From CAUSKK01 sp963533935 (lineage in GTDB: Bacteria > Pseudomonadota > Gammaproteobacteria > Cardiobacteriales > Cardiobacteriaceae): a DNA stretch of 64,000 nucleotides. Shown here piece after piece: positions 52,567 to 60,882 of the stretch. The stretch lies in assembly GCA_963533935.1 (NCBI GenBank), contig CAUSQL010000001.1, positions 1 through 64,000 on the forward strand, in the 5' to 3' direction. A program made the position numbers and the translations under genes. Each line of letters begins with the position of its first letter. Position 1 is the stretch's first letter. The notes under the pieces were generated by a model. The model ran no database searches, had not been told where the DNA came from, and saw nothing but the letters and a program-made list of their open reading frames with translations.

Positions 52567-52748
52567 TTTACAAACAGGAGAAGCGGCCGTCTGAATGTAA
52601 AGAAGACGGACGCGTGAGCACAGCGAACAACCGGCCGTCTGAATGTAAGAAGACGACCCGTGAGCACAGCGAACAACCACCCGGCTGATTGTAATGAAGA
52701 TAGCCGCGGTGAGCATAGCGAACAACGCCCTCCTGCCGGTATTGCATG
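52567..52748. repeat. Tandem array of TGAGC-hairpin repeat modules
   Basis: After a TTTACAAACAGGAGAAGCGG start, a period of about 50 bp repeats three times. Each repeat holds a GTCTGAATGTAA or GGCTGATTGTAA end, a GAAGACGG-like stretch and GTGAGCACAGCGAACAACC (third copy GTGAGCATAGCGAACAACG). It begins right after the tetR stop. The interval 52749-52840 holds no feature I can support. Confidence 0.75.
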
Positions 52749-52840
52749 AGGGGCACCAAATGGCTTTAACACACCAATAACGGAGGTTCCGGCACCAAGC
52801 CGCCGGCACACTAGGGCTTGATTTGGGGCTTAGCACCCGC

Positions 52841-52919
52841 TTATAAATACATAGGAAGCGCCCGTCTGTATGTAAAACTATGAATACATACAGACGGGCG
52901 CTTCTCCTGTTTGTAAATT
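52841..52919. repeat. Interspersed repeat pair between convergent genes
   Basis: AAGCGCCCGTCTGTATGTAA and TACATACAGACGGGCGCTTC form a near-perfect 20-bp inverted repeat across AACTATGAA. It stands just before the nuclease stop, in the tetR/nuclease convergent junction. Confidence 0.8.
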
Positions 52920-52929
52920 AGCGTTTTAA

Positions 52930-53697
52930 TTAACGGCGCAGCTGTTGCTTCAGCTGTTTCAACAGCGGTTCCCGCAGCGACGGTACCAGCAGTAGTGCCA
53001 CTACGATTAACAACAACAGCCAGGGGCTGAACGGTAATTTCTCCAGACCACCGCTACCGTCCGCTACGCCATTGGCCGTGGCTGCACAAATGCTCGGCAG
53101 GGCGCCGCTCTCATTCTTGCACAGCTGCCGCCAGCGCTTTGGGTCCTGCTGGAGGCCGGCCCGTTGCCAGATGCCAATCTTGTCCGCCGCCGCCTGACAG
53201 TGGGCGCGGCGATATTCATTCTTCGGCTTCCGGCACTGGTCGCCGCCACGGAAGTTATAGGCCACCGCCTGGCCCGCCTGCACCATGGCCAGATTAATGT
53301 TCTTCTCGCCGCTAAAAATTACGCCTAAGGTGCGGTCGTAGTAGTCGGCCCCCTTACTCTCCAGGGTGAACTGGCCGTCGCCCAGCAGCTGTTGCAGATA
53401 ATTGCGCGCTTGGTCGCCCCAGGGGTGCTGCTTGCCCTCCGGCGCGTCGATGCCGTCCATGCGAATTTTTACCGCTGTATTGCCGCAGGTGGCCCGCACC
53501 GTGTCGCCGTCCAGCACCTGTTGCAGACGGCAGCTATATTTGCCCGCCGCCAGCGGCTTAAGCTCCTCACCGCCGCGGGCGGCCACGTTGATGGAAAATA
53601 GCGGCAATCCCGTTAAAACCAACAGCAGCAGCCACTGACTCCGCCCTTTAAAAAAGGGCGCCAGAGTGCGCCCCCACTTACTTATCAACGTCTTCAC
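52930..53697 (-). CDS. Membrane-anchored thermonuclease-like (SNase) protein
   Basis: About 255 residues if started at GTG 53697, inside ihfB in another frame; TTG 53691 is an alternative. A hydrophobic segment (WLLLLVLTGLPLFSINVAA) serves as signal or anchor. The SNase domain follows, with CRLQQVLDGDTVRATCG, KIRMDGIDAPEGKQHPWG (active-site Arg and Asp) and YYDRTLGVIF (second Arg). A second hydrophobic segment near the C-terminus (FSPWLLLLIVVALLLVPSL) suggests a membrane anchor. It probably cuts DNA or RNA outside the cytoplasm. The ihfB terminator lies within its first codons. Confidence 0.78.
   Translation of the reverse strand: MKTLISKWGRTLAPFFKGRSQWLLLLVLTGLPLFSINVAARGGEELKPLAAGKYSCRLQQVLDGDTVRATCGNTAVKIRMDGIDAPEGKQHPWGDQARNYLQQLLGDGQFTLESKGADYYDRTLGVIFSGEKNINLAMVQAGQAVAYNFRGGDQCRKPKNEYRRAHCQAAADKIGIWQRAGLQQDPKRWRQLCKNESGALPSICAATANGVADGSGGLEKLPFSPWLLLLIVVALLLVPSLREPLLKQLKQQLRR
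53650..53673 (-). terminator. ihfB terminator inside the nuclease gene start
   Basis: On the minus strand GGGCGC-ACTCTG-GCGCCC is followed by TTTTTT. It lies 5 bp after the ihfB stop and within the first dozen codons of the nuclease frame, so much ihfB transcription may stop before the nuclease. Confidence 0.7.
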
Positions 53698-53956
53698 GGA
53701 GGCTTTTCCCGGCCCGGAAGTAGGGAATGGATTTGGCCTTAACCTGCACCGCTTCACCGGTTTTCGGATTGCGACCATTGCGTTGGCTCCGCTGGTGAAG
53801 TGAAAAACTGCCAAAACCACGAATTTCAATGCGGTCGCCCCGCTCCAGGCTTTGACAAATTTTGTCGATGATTAGCCGAACCGAATGTTCCACTTCCTGA
53901 AGTTTCAGATTGCCGTACTTCATGCTTAGCCGTTCAATTAGTTCTGATTTGGTCAT
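53678..53956 (-). CDS. ihfB: Integration host factor beta subunit
   Basis: 92 residues from ATG 53956, preceded by GGGAGG; the frame is open further up but overlaps rpsA. DNA-bending HU/IHF-fold protein: MTKSELIERLSMKYGNLKLQ, RIEIRGFGSFSLHQRSQRNGRNPKTGE and AGKSLRED. The FGSFSLHxRxxRxGRNPKTG arm identifies IhfB rather than HU. It follows rpsA, as in other gammaproteobacteria, but after a terminator-like hairpin. Confidence 0.95.
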   Translation of the reverse strand: MTKSELIERLSMKYGNLKLQEVEHSVRLIIDKICQSLERGDRIEIRGFGSFSLHQRSQRNGRNPKTGEAVQVKAKSIPYFRAGKSLREDVDK

Positions 53957-53973
53957 AGGTCCTCCCGATTTAG

Positions 53974-54002
53974 ACAAAAAAGACCGCCACCAGGTGGCGG
54001 TC
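53974..54002 (-). terminator. rpsA terminator/attenuator
   Basis: On the minus strand GACCGCC-ACCTGGT-GGCGGTC is followed by TTTTTTGTC. It lies 21 bp after the rpsA stop and 18 bp before the ihfB ATG, so it would set the ratio of S1 to IHF-beta. Confidence 0.8.
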
Positions 54003-54023
54003 TCAATGGGTGCGGGGCGGTTA

Positions 54024-55691
54024 TTACTCTTCCCGCAGTTCTTTGAAAATATCGCCCAGGGAAGTGCCCACCTGGTTTTCCCGGCGGCTGTATTCCTTAA
54101 TGACGGATTTTTCCTCGGCCACATCTTTCGCCCGAATCGACAGGCCAATGAGCTTGTGTTTCCGGTCGATATTGATGATTTTGGCCTCAATTTCGTCGCC
54201 AATTTGTAGCACTTTGGTCAGGTCATCAACCCGTTCAATGGCCGCTTCGCTAGCCTTCAGAGAACCGGTTACGCCTTCGCCCAAATTGACGGTGGCTTGC
54301 CGCTCATCAACGGTTTCCACCACGCCCTTAACGGTGGCACCGCGGCCGTTGATGGTGAGGAAGTTGGAGAAGTGGTCCTGGGTCAGCTGTTTGATGCCGA
54401 GGGAGATGCGTTCCCGCTCTGGGTCAATGCCGATGATGACCGCTTCCACTTCCTGGCCGCGCTGGTAGTGGCGTACTGCTTCTTCGTTGGTTTCGTCCCA
54501 AGACAGGTCGGACAGGTGAATTAGACCGTCAATGCCACCTTCCAGACCGATGAAGACGCCGAAGTCGGTAATGGACTTAATTTGGCCAGTGATTTTCTCG
54601 CCCTTGCTGTGGTTTTTGTTGAATTCCTGCCAGGGGTTAGGAATGCACTGCTTCATGCCGAGGGAAATGCGGCGCTTATCCGAATCGAAATCGAGGATTT
54701 TCACGTCCACTTCCTGGCCGATGGAGACAAATTTCCGTGGATTAACGTTCTTATTGGTCCAATCCATTTCGGACACGTGCACCAGACCTTCCACGCCGTC
54801 TTCAATTTCCACGAAGGCGCCGTAGTCAGCGATATTGGTAACTTTGCCGCGCCGCTGGCCACCGATGGGGAAGCGTTCGGCAATGTCGCCCCAGGGGTCG
54901 GCGCTCAGCTGCTTCAGACCCAGCGAAACGCGGCCGCGTTCCCGGTCAAACTTAAGCACCTTAACTTCCACTTCCTGGCCTATTTCCACCACTTCCGAGG
55001 GGAATTTCACCCGTTTCCAGGCCATATCCGTAATGTGCAGCAGGCCATCAACGCCGCCAATGTCCAAGAAGGCACCGTAGTCGGTGAGGTTTTTCACCAC
55101 CGCCTTGACCACATCACCTTCCTGGAGATTTTTCAATACTTCATCGCGTTCCGCCTGGTGTTCCGTTTCTAGAACCGCCTTGCGGGAGACCACCACGTTA
55201 TTACGCTTCTGGTCCAATTTAATAATTTTGAACTCAACTTCTTTGCCGTCAATGTGGCTGGCATCTTTAGTGGTGCGAATGTCCACCAGCGAGCCGGGCA
55301 AGAAGGCTTTGACCCCATCAACTTCGACGGTGAAACCGCCCTTGACGCGGCCGGAAACTAAACCCTTAATGATTTCGCCGGATTCGTGTTTTTTCTCCAG
55401 TTCCGCCCAAGTGCGCTGGCGCTGGGCGTCTTCGTGGGATACGGAAATGTTGCCGGAGCCGTCTTCCACGGACTTCAGGGCCACTTCCACAGTGTCGCCG
55501 GGGGCGACGGTTACTTCACCTTGGCCGTTGGTGAATTGGCTAACGGGGATAAAACCTTCCGATTTCAGACCCGCATCAACGATTACAAAATCCTTGGTTA
55601 CGTTGATTACTTTGGCGTTGATAATTCCGCCGGACTTTAATTCAGTCTGTTCAATGCTTTTTTCAAATAATTCAGCAAAAGATTCTGACAT
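54024..55691 (-). CDS. rpsA: 30S ribosomal protein S1
   Basis: 555 residues (E. coli 557). Six S1 RNA-binding domains are visible. The first two bind the ribosome (KVINVTKDFVIVDAGLKSEG and GLVSGRVKGGFTVEVDGVKA). The next ones repeat VVKNLTDYGAFLDIGGVDGL, VTNIADYGAFVEIEDGVEGL and IKSITDFGVFIGLEGGIDGL, and the sixth is near the C-terminus. The protein carries structured mRNAs to the ribosome. It follows cmk by 28 bp, as in most gammaproteobacteria. Confidence 0.97.
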   Translation of the reverse strand: MSESFAELFEKSIEQTELKSGGIINAKVINVTKDFVIVDAGLKSEGFIPVSQFTNGQGEVTVAPGDTVEVALKSVEDGSGNISVSHEDAQRQRTWAELEKKHESGEIIKGLVSGRVKGGFTVEVDGVKAFLPGSLVDIRTTKDASHIDGKEVEFKIIKLDQKRNNVVVSRKAVLETEHQAERDEVLKNLQEGDVVKAVVKNLTDYGAFLDIGGVDGLLHITDMAWKRVKFPSEVVEIGQEVEVKVLKFDRERGRVSLGLKQLSADPWGDIAERFPIGGQRRGKVTNIADYGAFVEIEDGVEGLVHVSEMDWTNKNVNPRKFVSIGQEVDVKILDFDSDKRRISLGMKQCIPNPWQEFNKNHSKGEKITGQIKSITDFGVFIGLEGGIDGLIHLSDLSWDETNEEAVRHYQRGQEVEAVIIGIDPERERISLGIKQLTQDHFSNFLTINGRGATVKGVVETVDERQATVNLGEGVTGSLKASEAAIERVDDLTKVLQIGDEIEAKIINIDRKHKLIGLSIRAKDVAEEKSVIKEYSRRENQVGTSLGDIFKELREE

Positions 55692-55719
55692 ATGTAAATT
55701 TTCTCTTTAAAAGGAGGGG

Positions 55720-56349
55720 TTAAATTAAACGTAAAACTTGTTGAAAAACCTGCTCGCGGCTGAGAGAACTCGTATCAATTACCACCGCATCCGAAGCTGG
55801 TTTCAAGGGAGCTATTGACCGTGTACTATCCCGCTCATCACGCTGGCGGATTTCGTCTACAAGTTTGTTTATATTAATGTTTTTTGCGGAATCTTGCAAC
55901 TGATTGAGCCGCCGCTGGGCCCGCACTTCCGCGCTGGCGGTCAGGTAAATTTTCAAAAAGGCGGTGGGAAAAACCACCGTGCCCATGTCACGGCCGTCGG
56001 CCACCAAATCGCCTACCGCCGCCAGGCTACGGAATTTTTCCGTCAGGGCTGCCCGCAAGGGGCCACTGGCGGCCAGCTGCGATGCGGCCGCGGCAACGGC
56101 CTCGCTGCGAATGGCCGCCGGCCGACCGTCCACCCAACATTCCATGCCCTCGGGCCCGGGGCGAAATTCCACCGAGAGCCGGGCCAATAAATCGATGGCC
56201 TCTGCCTCGTTGCCGGCGCCGGCCCAGGCCAGCAGCCGGTAGTAGGCGCCACTGTCCAGATAGGACCAGCCCAGGTGGGCCGCCAGCCGCTGGGCCAAGG
56301 TGCCCTTCCCCACCCCGGCGGGACCATCTACGGTAATCACCCTAGCCAC
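55720..56349 (-). CDS. cmk: Cytidylate kinase
   Basis: About 209 residues from GTG 56349 (VARVITVDGPAGVGKGT); a TTG at 56361 or GTG at 56340 are alternatives. Phosphorylates CMP and dCMP. The P-loop is DGPAGVGKGTLAQRLA, with YLDSGAYYRLLAW, DGRDMGTVVFP and a lid with RRLNQL and RQRDERDSTRSIAPL. The usual NMP-binding insert (about residues 63-98) is present but short. A repeat cluster lies immediately upstream, so its promoter or coupling to aroA may be affected. Confidence 0.93.
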   Translation of the reverse strand: MARVITVDGPAGVGKGTLAQRLAAHLGWSYLDSGAYYRLLAWAGAGNEAEAIDLLARLSVEFRPGPEGMECWVDGRPAAIRSEAVAAAASQLAASGPLRAALTEKFRSLAAVGDLVADGRDMGTVVFPTAFLKIYLTASAEVRAQRRLNQLQDSAKNININKLVDEIRQRDERDSTRSIAPLKPASDAVVIDTSSLSREQVFQQVLRLI

Positions 56350-56354
56350 GGTTT

Positions 56355-56453
56355 TTACCAACAGGGGAAGCGCCCGTCTGTATGTAATTAAACCATTCAG
56401 ACCTAAAAATACGATATTTACAAACAGGTAAAGCGCCCTGTTGTCGGTAATTA
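56355..56453. repeat. Interspersed repeat pair between aroA and cmk
   Basis: ACCAACAGGGGAAGCGCCCG (56355-56392 in full) and TTTACAAACAGGTAAAGCGC (56416-56453) lie in the same orientation, unlike most pairs. The second one ends at the aroA stop. This interrupts an operon that is usually tightly packed. Confidence 0.75.
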
Positions 56454-57764
56454 ACCATTAATTTCCTCCAGCGCCAGACCACCGGCCCGAGCCAATGCAA
56501 AGAAGGTGGGGAAGGAAGTGGCCACGTTCTCACAGTTGCGAATGTCAATGGGCGCCGCCGCCCGCAGCGCCGCCACCGCAAAGCTCATGGCGATGCGATG
56601 GTCGCCGCTGCTATCCACAAAGCCGCCGCCGAAGGCCGCCCCCTCCGGCCGGCCCACGATGCTGATGTCGTCGCCCGCCACGGTCAATTCCACGCCCAAG
56701 GTGCGCAGATTGTCCGCCATGACCGTCAGCCGGTCGCTCTCCTTCACCCGCAATTCCTGTAAATCCCGCGCCACCGTAGTGCCAGCCGCACAGGCCGCCG
56801 CAATGAACAGTATGGGGAATTCATCAATGGCAATGGGCACGAAGCGGGCGGGAATTTCCACGGCGCGCAGCTTGGACGGCTTAATCAGCAGGTCTGCTAC
56901 CGGTTCGCCGCCGGCCTCGCGGCGGTTAAACAGTTCAATGTGGCCGCCCATCATGTGCAAGATGTCAATGACCGCGGCCCGGCTGGGATTAATGCCGATG
57001 TTCTCCAGCAGCAGTTCCCCCTCCCGCGCCAGTAGGCCGGCAACGATGAAGAAGGCCGCCGAAGAAATATCCGCCGGCACCTGAATGGCCTTGGCCTGCA
57101 AGCTCTGGCCGCCACGCAGCCGCAGCACATTGCCGTCCCGTTCCAGCTCCACGCCGAAGCCGCGCAACATGCGTTCGGTGTGGTCGCGGCTCGGGGCGAT
57201 TTCCTCAATGGCCGTGGTGCCCTCCGCATAGAGGCCGGCCAACAGCAGCGCCGATTTCAGCTGGGCGCTGGCCACCGGCAATTTGTAGCTGATGGCCCTG
57301 AGGGGCCGGCCGAAAATCTTCACCGGCGCCGTGCCATTGCTGGTTTCAATGTGGGCGCCCATCTGGCTTAAAGGTTCACTGACCCGGCCCATGGGCCGCC
57401 GGCTTAGGGATTCATCGCCAATCAGCACGCTGTCAAATTTTTGGCCAGCGAGAATGCCCATCATCAGCCGCATGCTGGTGCCACTATTGCCCAAATCCAG
57501 TGGCCCGGCCGCCGCCCGCAGACCATGTAAGCCCCGCCCCTGCACCGTCAAATGGCCTGGCCCGTGGCGCTCAATGGCTATGCCCAGCCGTTGGAAGGCG
57601 CGCATGGTGGCCAGGCAGTCTTCCCCCTCGAGAAAGCCGCTGATTTCCGTCTGCCCTTCGGCCAGGGCGCCAAACATAATGGCCCGGTGGGAAATGGATT
57701 TATCGCCGGCGATGGCAAGCTTGCCGCCGAAACTCTGCACCGGATTGGTGCGCCAATGGCTCAT
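56451..57764 (-). CDS. aroA: EPSP synthase
   Basis: 437 residues. Makes 5-enolpyruvylshikimate 3-phosphate in the chorismate pathway. Motifs: GDKSISHRAIMFGALAEGQT, LDLGNSGTSMRLMMGILAGQ, DESLSRRPMGRVSEPL and LRVKESDRLTVMADNLRTLG, with the HRIAMSFAVAALRA C-terminal segment. NSGTSMRL followed by ESLSRRPM looks closer to class II enzymes (Pseudomonas CP4/Bacillus-like LxAGNSGTxxR) than to the E. coli class I type; this subdivision is tentative. It overlaps tyrA by 4 bp. Confidence 0.95.
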   Translation of the reverse strand: MSHWRTNPVQSFGGKLAIAGDKSISHRAIMFGALAEGQTEISGFLEGEDCLATMRAFQRLGIAIERHGPGHLTVQGRGLHGLRAAAGPLDLGNSGTSMRLMMGILAGQKFDSVLIGDESLSRRPMGRVSEPLSQMGAHIETSNGTAPVKIFGRPLRAISYKLPVASAQLKSALLLAGLYAEGTTAIEEIAPSRDHTERMLRGFGVELERDGNVLRLRGGQSLQAKAIQVPADISSAAFFIVAGLLAREGELLLENIGINPSRAAVIDILHMMGGHIELFNRREAGGEPVADLLIKPSKLRAVEIPARFVPIAIDEFPILFIAAACAAGTTVARDLQELRVKESDRLTVMADNLRTLGVELTVAGDDISIVGRPEGAAFGGGFVDSSGDHRIAMSFAVAALRAAAPIDIRNCENVATSFPTFFALARAGGLALEEING

Positions 57765-58630
57765 GGTTGCTCCTTGTCGTAGTGGTTGTCCCGGGCCTGC
57801 TTAGCCCGGTGAAAAATCTGTTCCAGCCCCGGTCCGTCCTGGTGGCGCAGCAGGTCCTGCAGCTGGCTCAGGCGGCCCTTATAGGTTTCTAAAAGTTTAA
57901 TCAGCACGGCGCTGTTATTCAGGGCGATGTCCCGCCACATGACCGGACTGCTGGAGGCGACCCGGGTGAAATCGCGGAAGCCGCCGGCGGCATAGGAAAA
58001 GATTTGCTCGTGGTTTAAATCCTGGTCCAGCATGTCCACCAGCAGATAGGCCAGCAGGTGCGGCAGATGGCTGGTGGCGCCGAGAATTTCGTCGTGCTGC
58101 TCCACGGACATATAGGCCACCAGCGCCCCGGCCCCATGCCATAGGCGGCTGATGAGGCCCAGGGCGCGGCTGTCGGTCTGTTCCAGGGTGGTGAGTATGA
58201 CCCGATGATTGATAAATAGGTCGCCGCGGGCATGGGCCACCCCGCTTTTCTCCCGGCCGGCGATGGGGTGGGCCGGCACATAATTCGCCGGCACCTGGCC
58301 GAAGGCGCGGCGGAAGGCCTCTAGCACCGATTGCTTGGTGCTGCCCACGTCGCTGATTACCACCTCGGCCTTTAGGGGTACCGCCGCCAGCCGTTCACAA
58401 ATGTTAAAGATGGCCTGCACCGGCGTGGCGAGAATGATGATGTCCGCCGCCGCCAATGCGTTAAAGTCGTCCCAGGCCTCGTCAATGACCCCCAGGGCCA
58501 GCCCTTCGGCCAACGCCGCCTTACTCGTGTCAAGGGCAACGATGCGCTCTGCCTGGCCGCGCAGGGCCAGGGCCAGGGAACCGCCGATTAATCCCAGACC
58601 AATAAAGGCCACCGTGCCCAGCCTAACCAT
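57761..58630 (-). CDS. tyrA: Prephenate/arogenate dehydrogenase
   Basis: 289 residues. NAD(P)-dependent oxidative decarboxylation in tyrosine synthesis. The Rossmann motif is FIGLGLIGGSLALALRG, followed by VISDVGSTKQSVLEAF, the catalytic His in NYVPAHPIAGREKSGV and a dimer helix domain with LGATSHLPHLLAYLLVD. No chorismate mutase domain is fused. It overlaps aroA by 4 bp and the NYN-LOTUS gene by 8 bp. Confidence 0.95.
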   Translation of the reverse strand: MVRLGTVAFIGLGLIGGSLALALRGQAERIVALDTSKAALAEGLALGVIDEAWDDFNALAAADIIILATPVQAIFNICERLAAVPLKAEVVISDVGSTKQSVLEAFRRAFGQVPANYVPAHPIAGREKSGVAHARGDLFINHRVILTTLEQTDSRALGLISRLWHGAGALVAYMSVEQHDEILGATSHLPHLLAYLLVDMLDQDLNHEQIFSYAAGGFRDFTRVASSSPVMWRDIALNNSAVLIKLLETYKGRLSQLQDLLRHQDGPGLEQIFHRAKQARDNHYDKEQP

Positions 58631-60824
58631 TGGCCAGCCTCAATCTGCCGCCCCTAATTTCCACCGCGTTGCCCAGGGCCAGGAATAAATCCTCCACGGA
58701 ATCAAAGCCGTAGTCGTCGTAGTCGAAGCCGCCGGTGGCCAGATAATTCTCCACCGCACTAATGGGAGCGGCGCCGCTGCCGTCGTCCGCCGCCTTTACC
58801 GCCTTAGCTACGCAGGCCAGCGCCCTATCCAGGGGAATTAGGCGCATGATGGCTTCGCCGGACAGCATGGTGTCCCACTGCACCTGGGGGCAGCGGCGCA
58901 GCAAATCGCGGACACTGCCTAGGTCGTATTCCTCCAAGGTGAAGCCGGGCTGGCGTTGGGCCATTTCCTTCAGCAACTCCTGGCTGCTCACCCATTCCAA
59001 ACTTCGATTCAGGTGGGCGAGAGAATCCAGCGCCAATTGCTGTAGCTCTAACGGTGGGCTTGGCTGTGGGGCGGGGCGGCGATGGAGGGTCCACACGTCC
59101 GGCTCCAACTCCCGCAGGCCGCCGGTGGCGTGCAGCAGGTCGCTGAAGGAGCTGTAGCCCAAATCTTCCAACTTAAAGAGTGGGTCCAACTGCCGCACCG
59201 CATGGAAAATCTCGGCGGCGCTGGCGCTGTCCCGATGTTCCCGCTCTAAAACCTGGGCCAAACCGCGCTGAATTAAATCCTTCTGTTGGCCCACCACCAG
59301 CCGATGGACGCCGGTTTTCAGGGGCCGCGGCCGCAGGCTGTAGGCGCCGCGCTCCACCTCCCGCAGTTCCGCCGGCGGCAGGTCCAATTTAACGCGAATG
59401 CTGTGCTCGTCCAGGGTCAGGCCGGGAATGCTGGCGAGAAAATCCTTCAGGCTGTTGTGGCAGTGCTGCCGGTAGTCGATGCCCACATTCTTGAGAGCGA
59501 AACCCATATTGGAGACAAAGGTGTAGCCGTCCGGGCGGCGGAGGCTGTAAACCAGCTGTTGCACCTTTTCGTGGAGCTGCCTATCCACCAGGGTTTCCTG
59601 GGACAGCGGCACCCGCTTGGCCGGCTCCTTCAACCGGTAGCATTTACGGCTTCTATCGCCATTGAAATAGAAGGAAATCACGTTGGGGCAGCGCTGGATT
59701 AGCGAATCCAGGCGGTCAAAGCCAAAGCTGCGGAAATCCACATTATTGGCGTAGAGCAGGTCGGCCAGCTGCTTGCCAAAGATGACCTTTTCCGGATTAC
59801 GTTCCGCCTGTTCATTAATGGCCCTTTCGATGAGGCCGATTAGCTCCACGGTCAGTATGCTGGGCTTATAGAGACATTCAAAAATGCCCGTGTGGTGATT
59901 CTTGCGAATGGCAATGGCACCGTGCATGGCCTGCAGCAGTCGGTAGAAGCTGTCGAAGCCGTAATCCTGGTAATTAAAGCCTTCCAGCTCCAGCTGATTC
60001 TTCAGCAGGGACTGGGGAAACCAGCCCTTGTTCGCCTTCTGCAGGTATTGGGCCCGGTCTATGACCAGCTGGCGCGCCGCGCCGTCAAATTCTTTTGTTT
60101 CCCGAGCGCCGGGGCGGCTGGCCGGTTCCCGCAGGCGGCAGTGCCAGCGCTGGTCAATTTCCCGACATTCAATCTGTTCGTTAAGGGCCCACAGCAGATA
60201 GTGGAAGCGCAGAAATCCCAGCCGCTGGTAATCTAGGCCCTGGGCCTCCAGGGCGGCGCAAAAGCGTTCTTGAGGCACCCAGGGCTGGGCGGCCGTGCTC
60301 AGCTCGGCCAGGGTCTGACAGATGAGCTGCACCTGTTCCGAATAAAGTTTGTTCTCGCGGCGCAGCTCGGTGAGGGGGAAATAGCGGTCATAGGCGCTTT
60401 TCACCGCCTCGGGCAAATTATCCCGGCCCAGGCCGATTACCCGCTTACCGCGGCGGCGCAGCTTCTGGGCCAGAAGGGAAAAATCCGGGCTGGCCACCGC
60501 CAGCACGTAGACCGCCAAATCCGGCCGGTCGCCGATGATGTCCAGCATCATGCGAATGGCCGTGGTGTTTTTCCCAAATTCCGACGAGAAATCCGCCGCC
60601 AGCTGGTGCTGGGCCAGCAGCTCCTCACTCCAGCTGGCCAGGGCCGGCGAGTGCTTGCTTAAATTGCCGTAAACTCGGCCGGTGGCCAGCGGTCCCAGGG
60701 GCTGAATGTGGGCGAGAATTTCCGCCAGCTGGCTGCTGGCAATGTGGTCGCCGTCAATGAAGAGGCCCACGGGGCCGAGTTGTTCGTCAGTTCCTTTATA
60801 GTCAGCTACTTCAGAAACCTGCAT
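58623..60824 (-). CDS. NYN-domain protein with about seven LOTUS/OST-HTH repeats
   Basis: 733 residues from ATG 60824 (MQVSEVADYKGTDEQ), after GGAG. Residues about 15-150 form a NYN (PIN-like) nuclease domain: VGLFIDGDHI with D24/D26, NTTAIRMMLDIIGDR with D95/D99, and LAVASPDFSLLAQKLRRRGKRV with D114. A helical linker follows. Then come seven winged-helix repeats with the LOTUS signature F-x-Y-x2-YGF-x-S: cores near 199-220, 284-305, 363-385, 450-470, 551-572, 629-650 and 700-722. LOTUS domains bind RNA, including G-quadruplexes. An RNA-processing nuclease is likely; the target is unknown. It overlaps tyrA by 8 bp. Confidence 0.82.
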   Translation of the reverse strand: MQVSEVADYKGTDEQLGPVGLFIDGDHIASSQLAEILAHIQPLGPLATGRVYGNLSKHSPALASWSEELLAQHQLAADFSSEFGKNTTAIRMMLDIIGDRPDLAVYVLAVASPDFSLLAQKLRRRGKRVIGLGRDNLPEAVKSAYDRYFPLTELRRENKLYSEQVQLICQTLAELSTAAQPWVPQERFCAALEAQGLDYQRLGFLRFHYLLWALNEQIECREIDQRWHCRLREPASRPGARETKEFDGAARQLVIDRAQYLQKANKGWFPQSLLKNQLELEGFNYQDYGFDSFYRLLQAMHGAIAIRKNHHTGIFECLYKPSILTVELIGLIERAINEQAERNPEKVIFGKQLADLLYANNVDFRSFGFDRLDSLIQRCPNVISFYFNGDRSRKCYRLKEPAKRVPLSQETLVDRQLHEKVQQLVYSLRRPDGYTFVSNMGFALKNVGIDYRQHCHNSLKDFLASIPGLTLDEHSIRVKLDLPPAELREVERGAYSLRPRPLKTGVHRLVVGQQKDLIQRGLAQVLEREHRDSASAAEIFHAVRQLDPLFKLEDLGYSSFSDLLHATGGLRELEPDVWTLHRRPAPQPSPPLELQQLALDSLAHLNRSLEWVSSQELLKEMAQRQPGFTLEEYDLGSVRDLLRRCPQVQWDTMLSGEAIMRLIPLDRALACVAKAVKAADDGSGAAPISAVENYLATGGFDYDDYGFDSVEDLFLALGNAVEIRGGRLRLANG

Positions 60825-60882
60825 TAATGGTTCTCCAAATAACAAATGGGCTAATAAAACATTAGCAACGCCGAGGCCGTGC

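Noticed and set aside
52586..52643. Genuine Neisseria-type DNA uptake sequence
   Set aside because: Only two copies were seen, both inside degenerate repeat modules; the gene content is gammaproteobacterial. Kept only as a low-weight finding.
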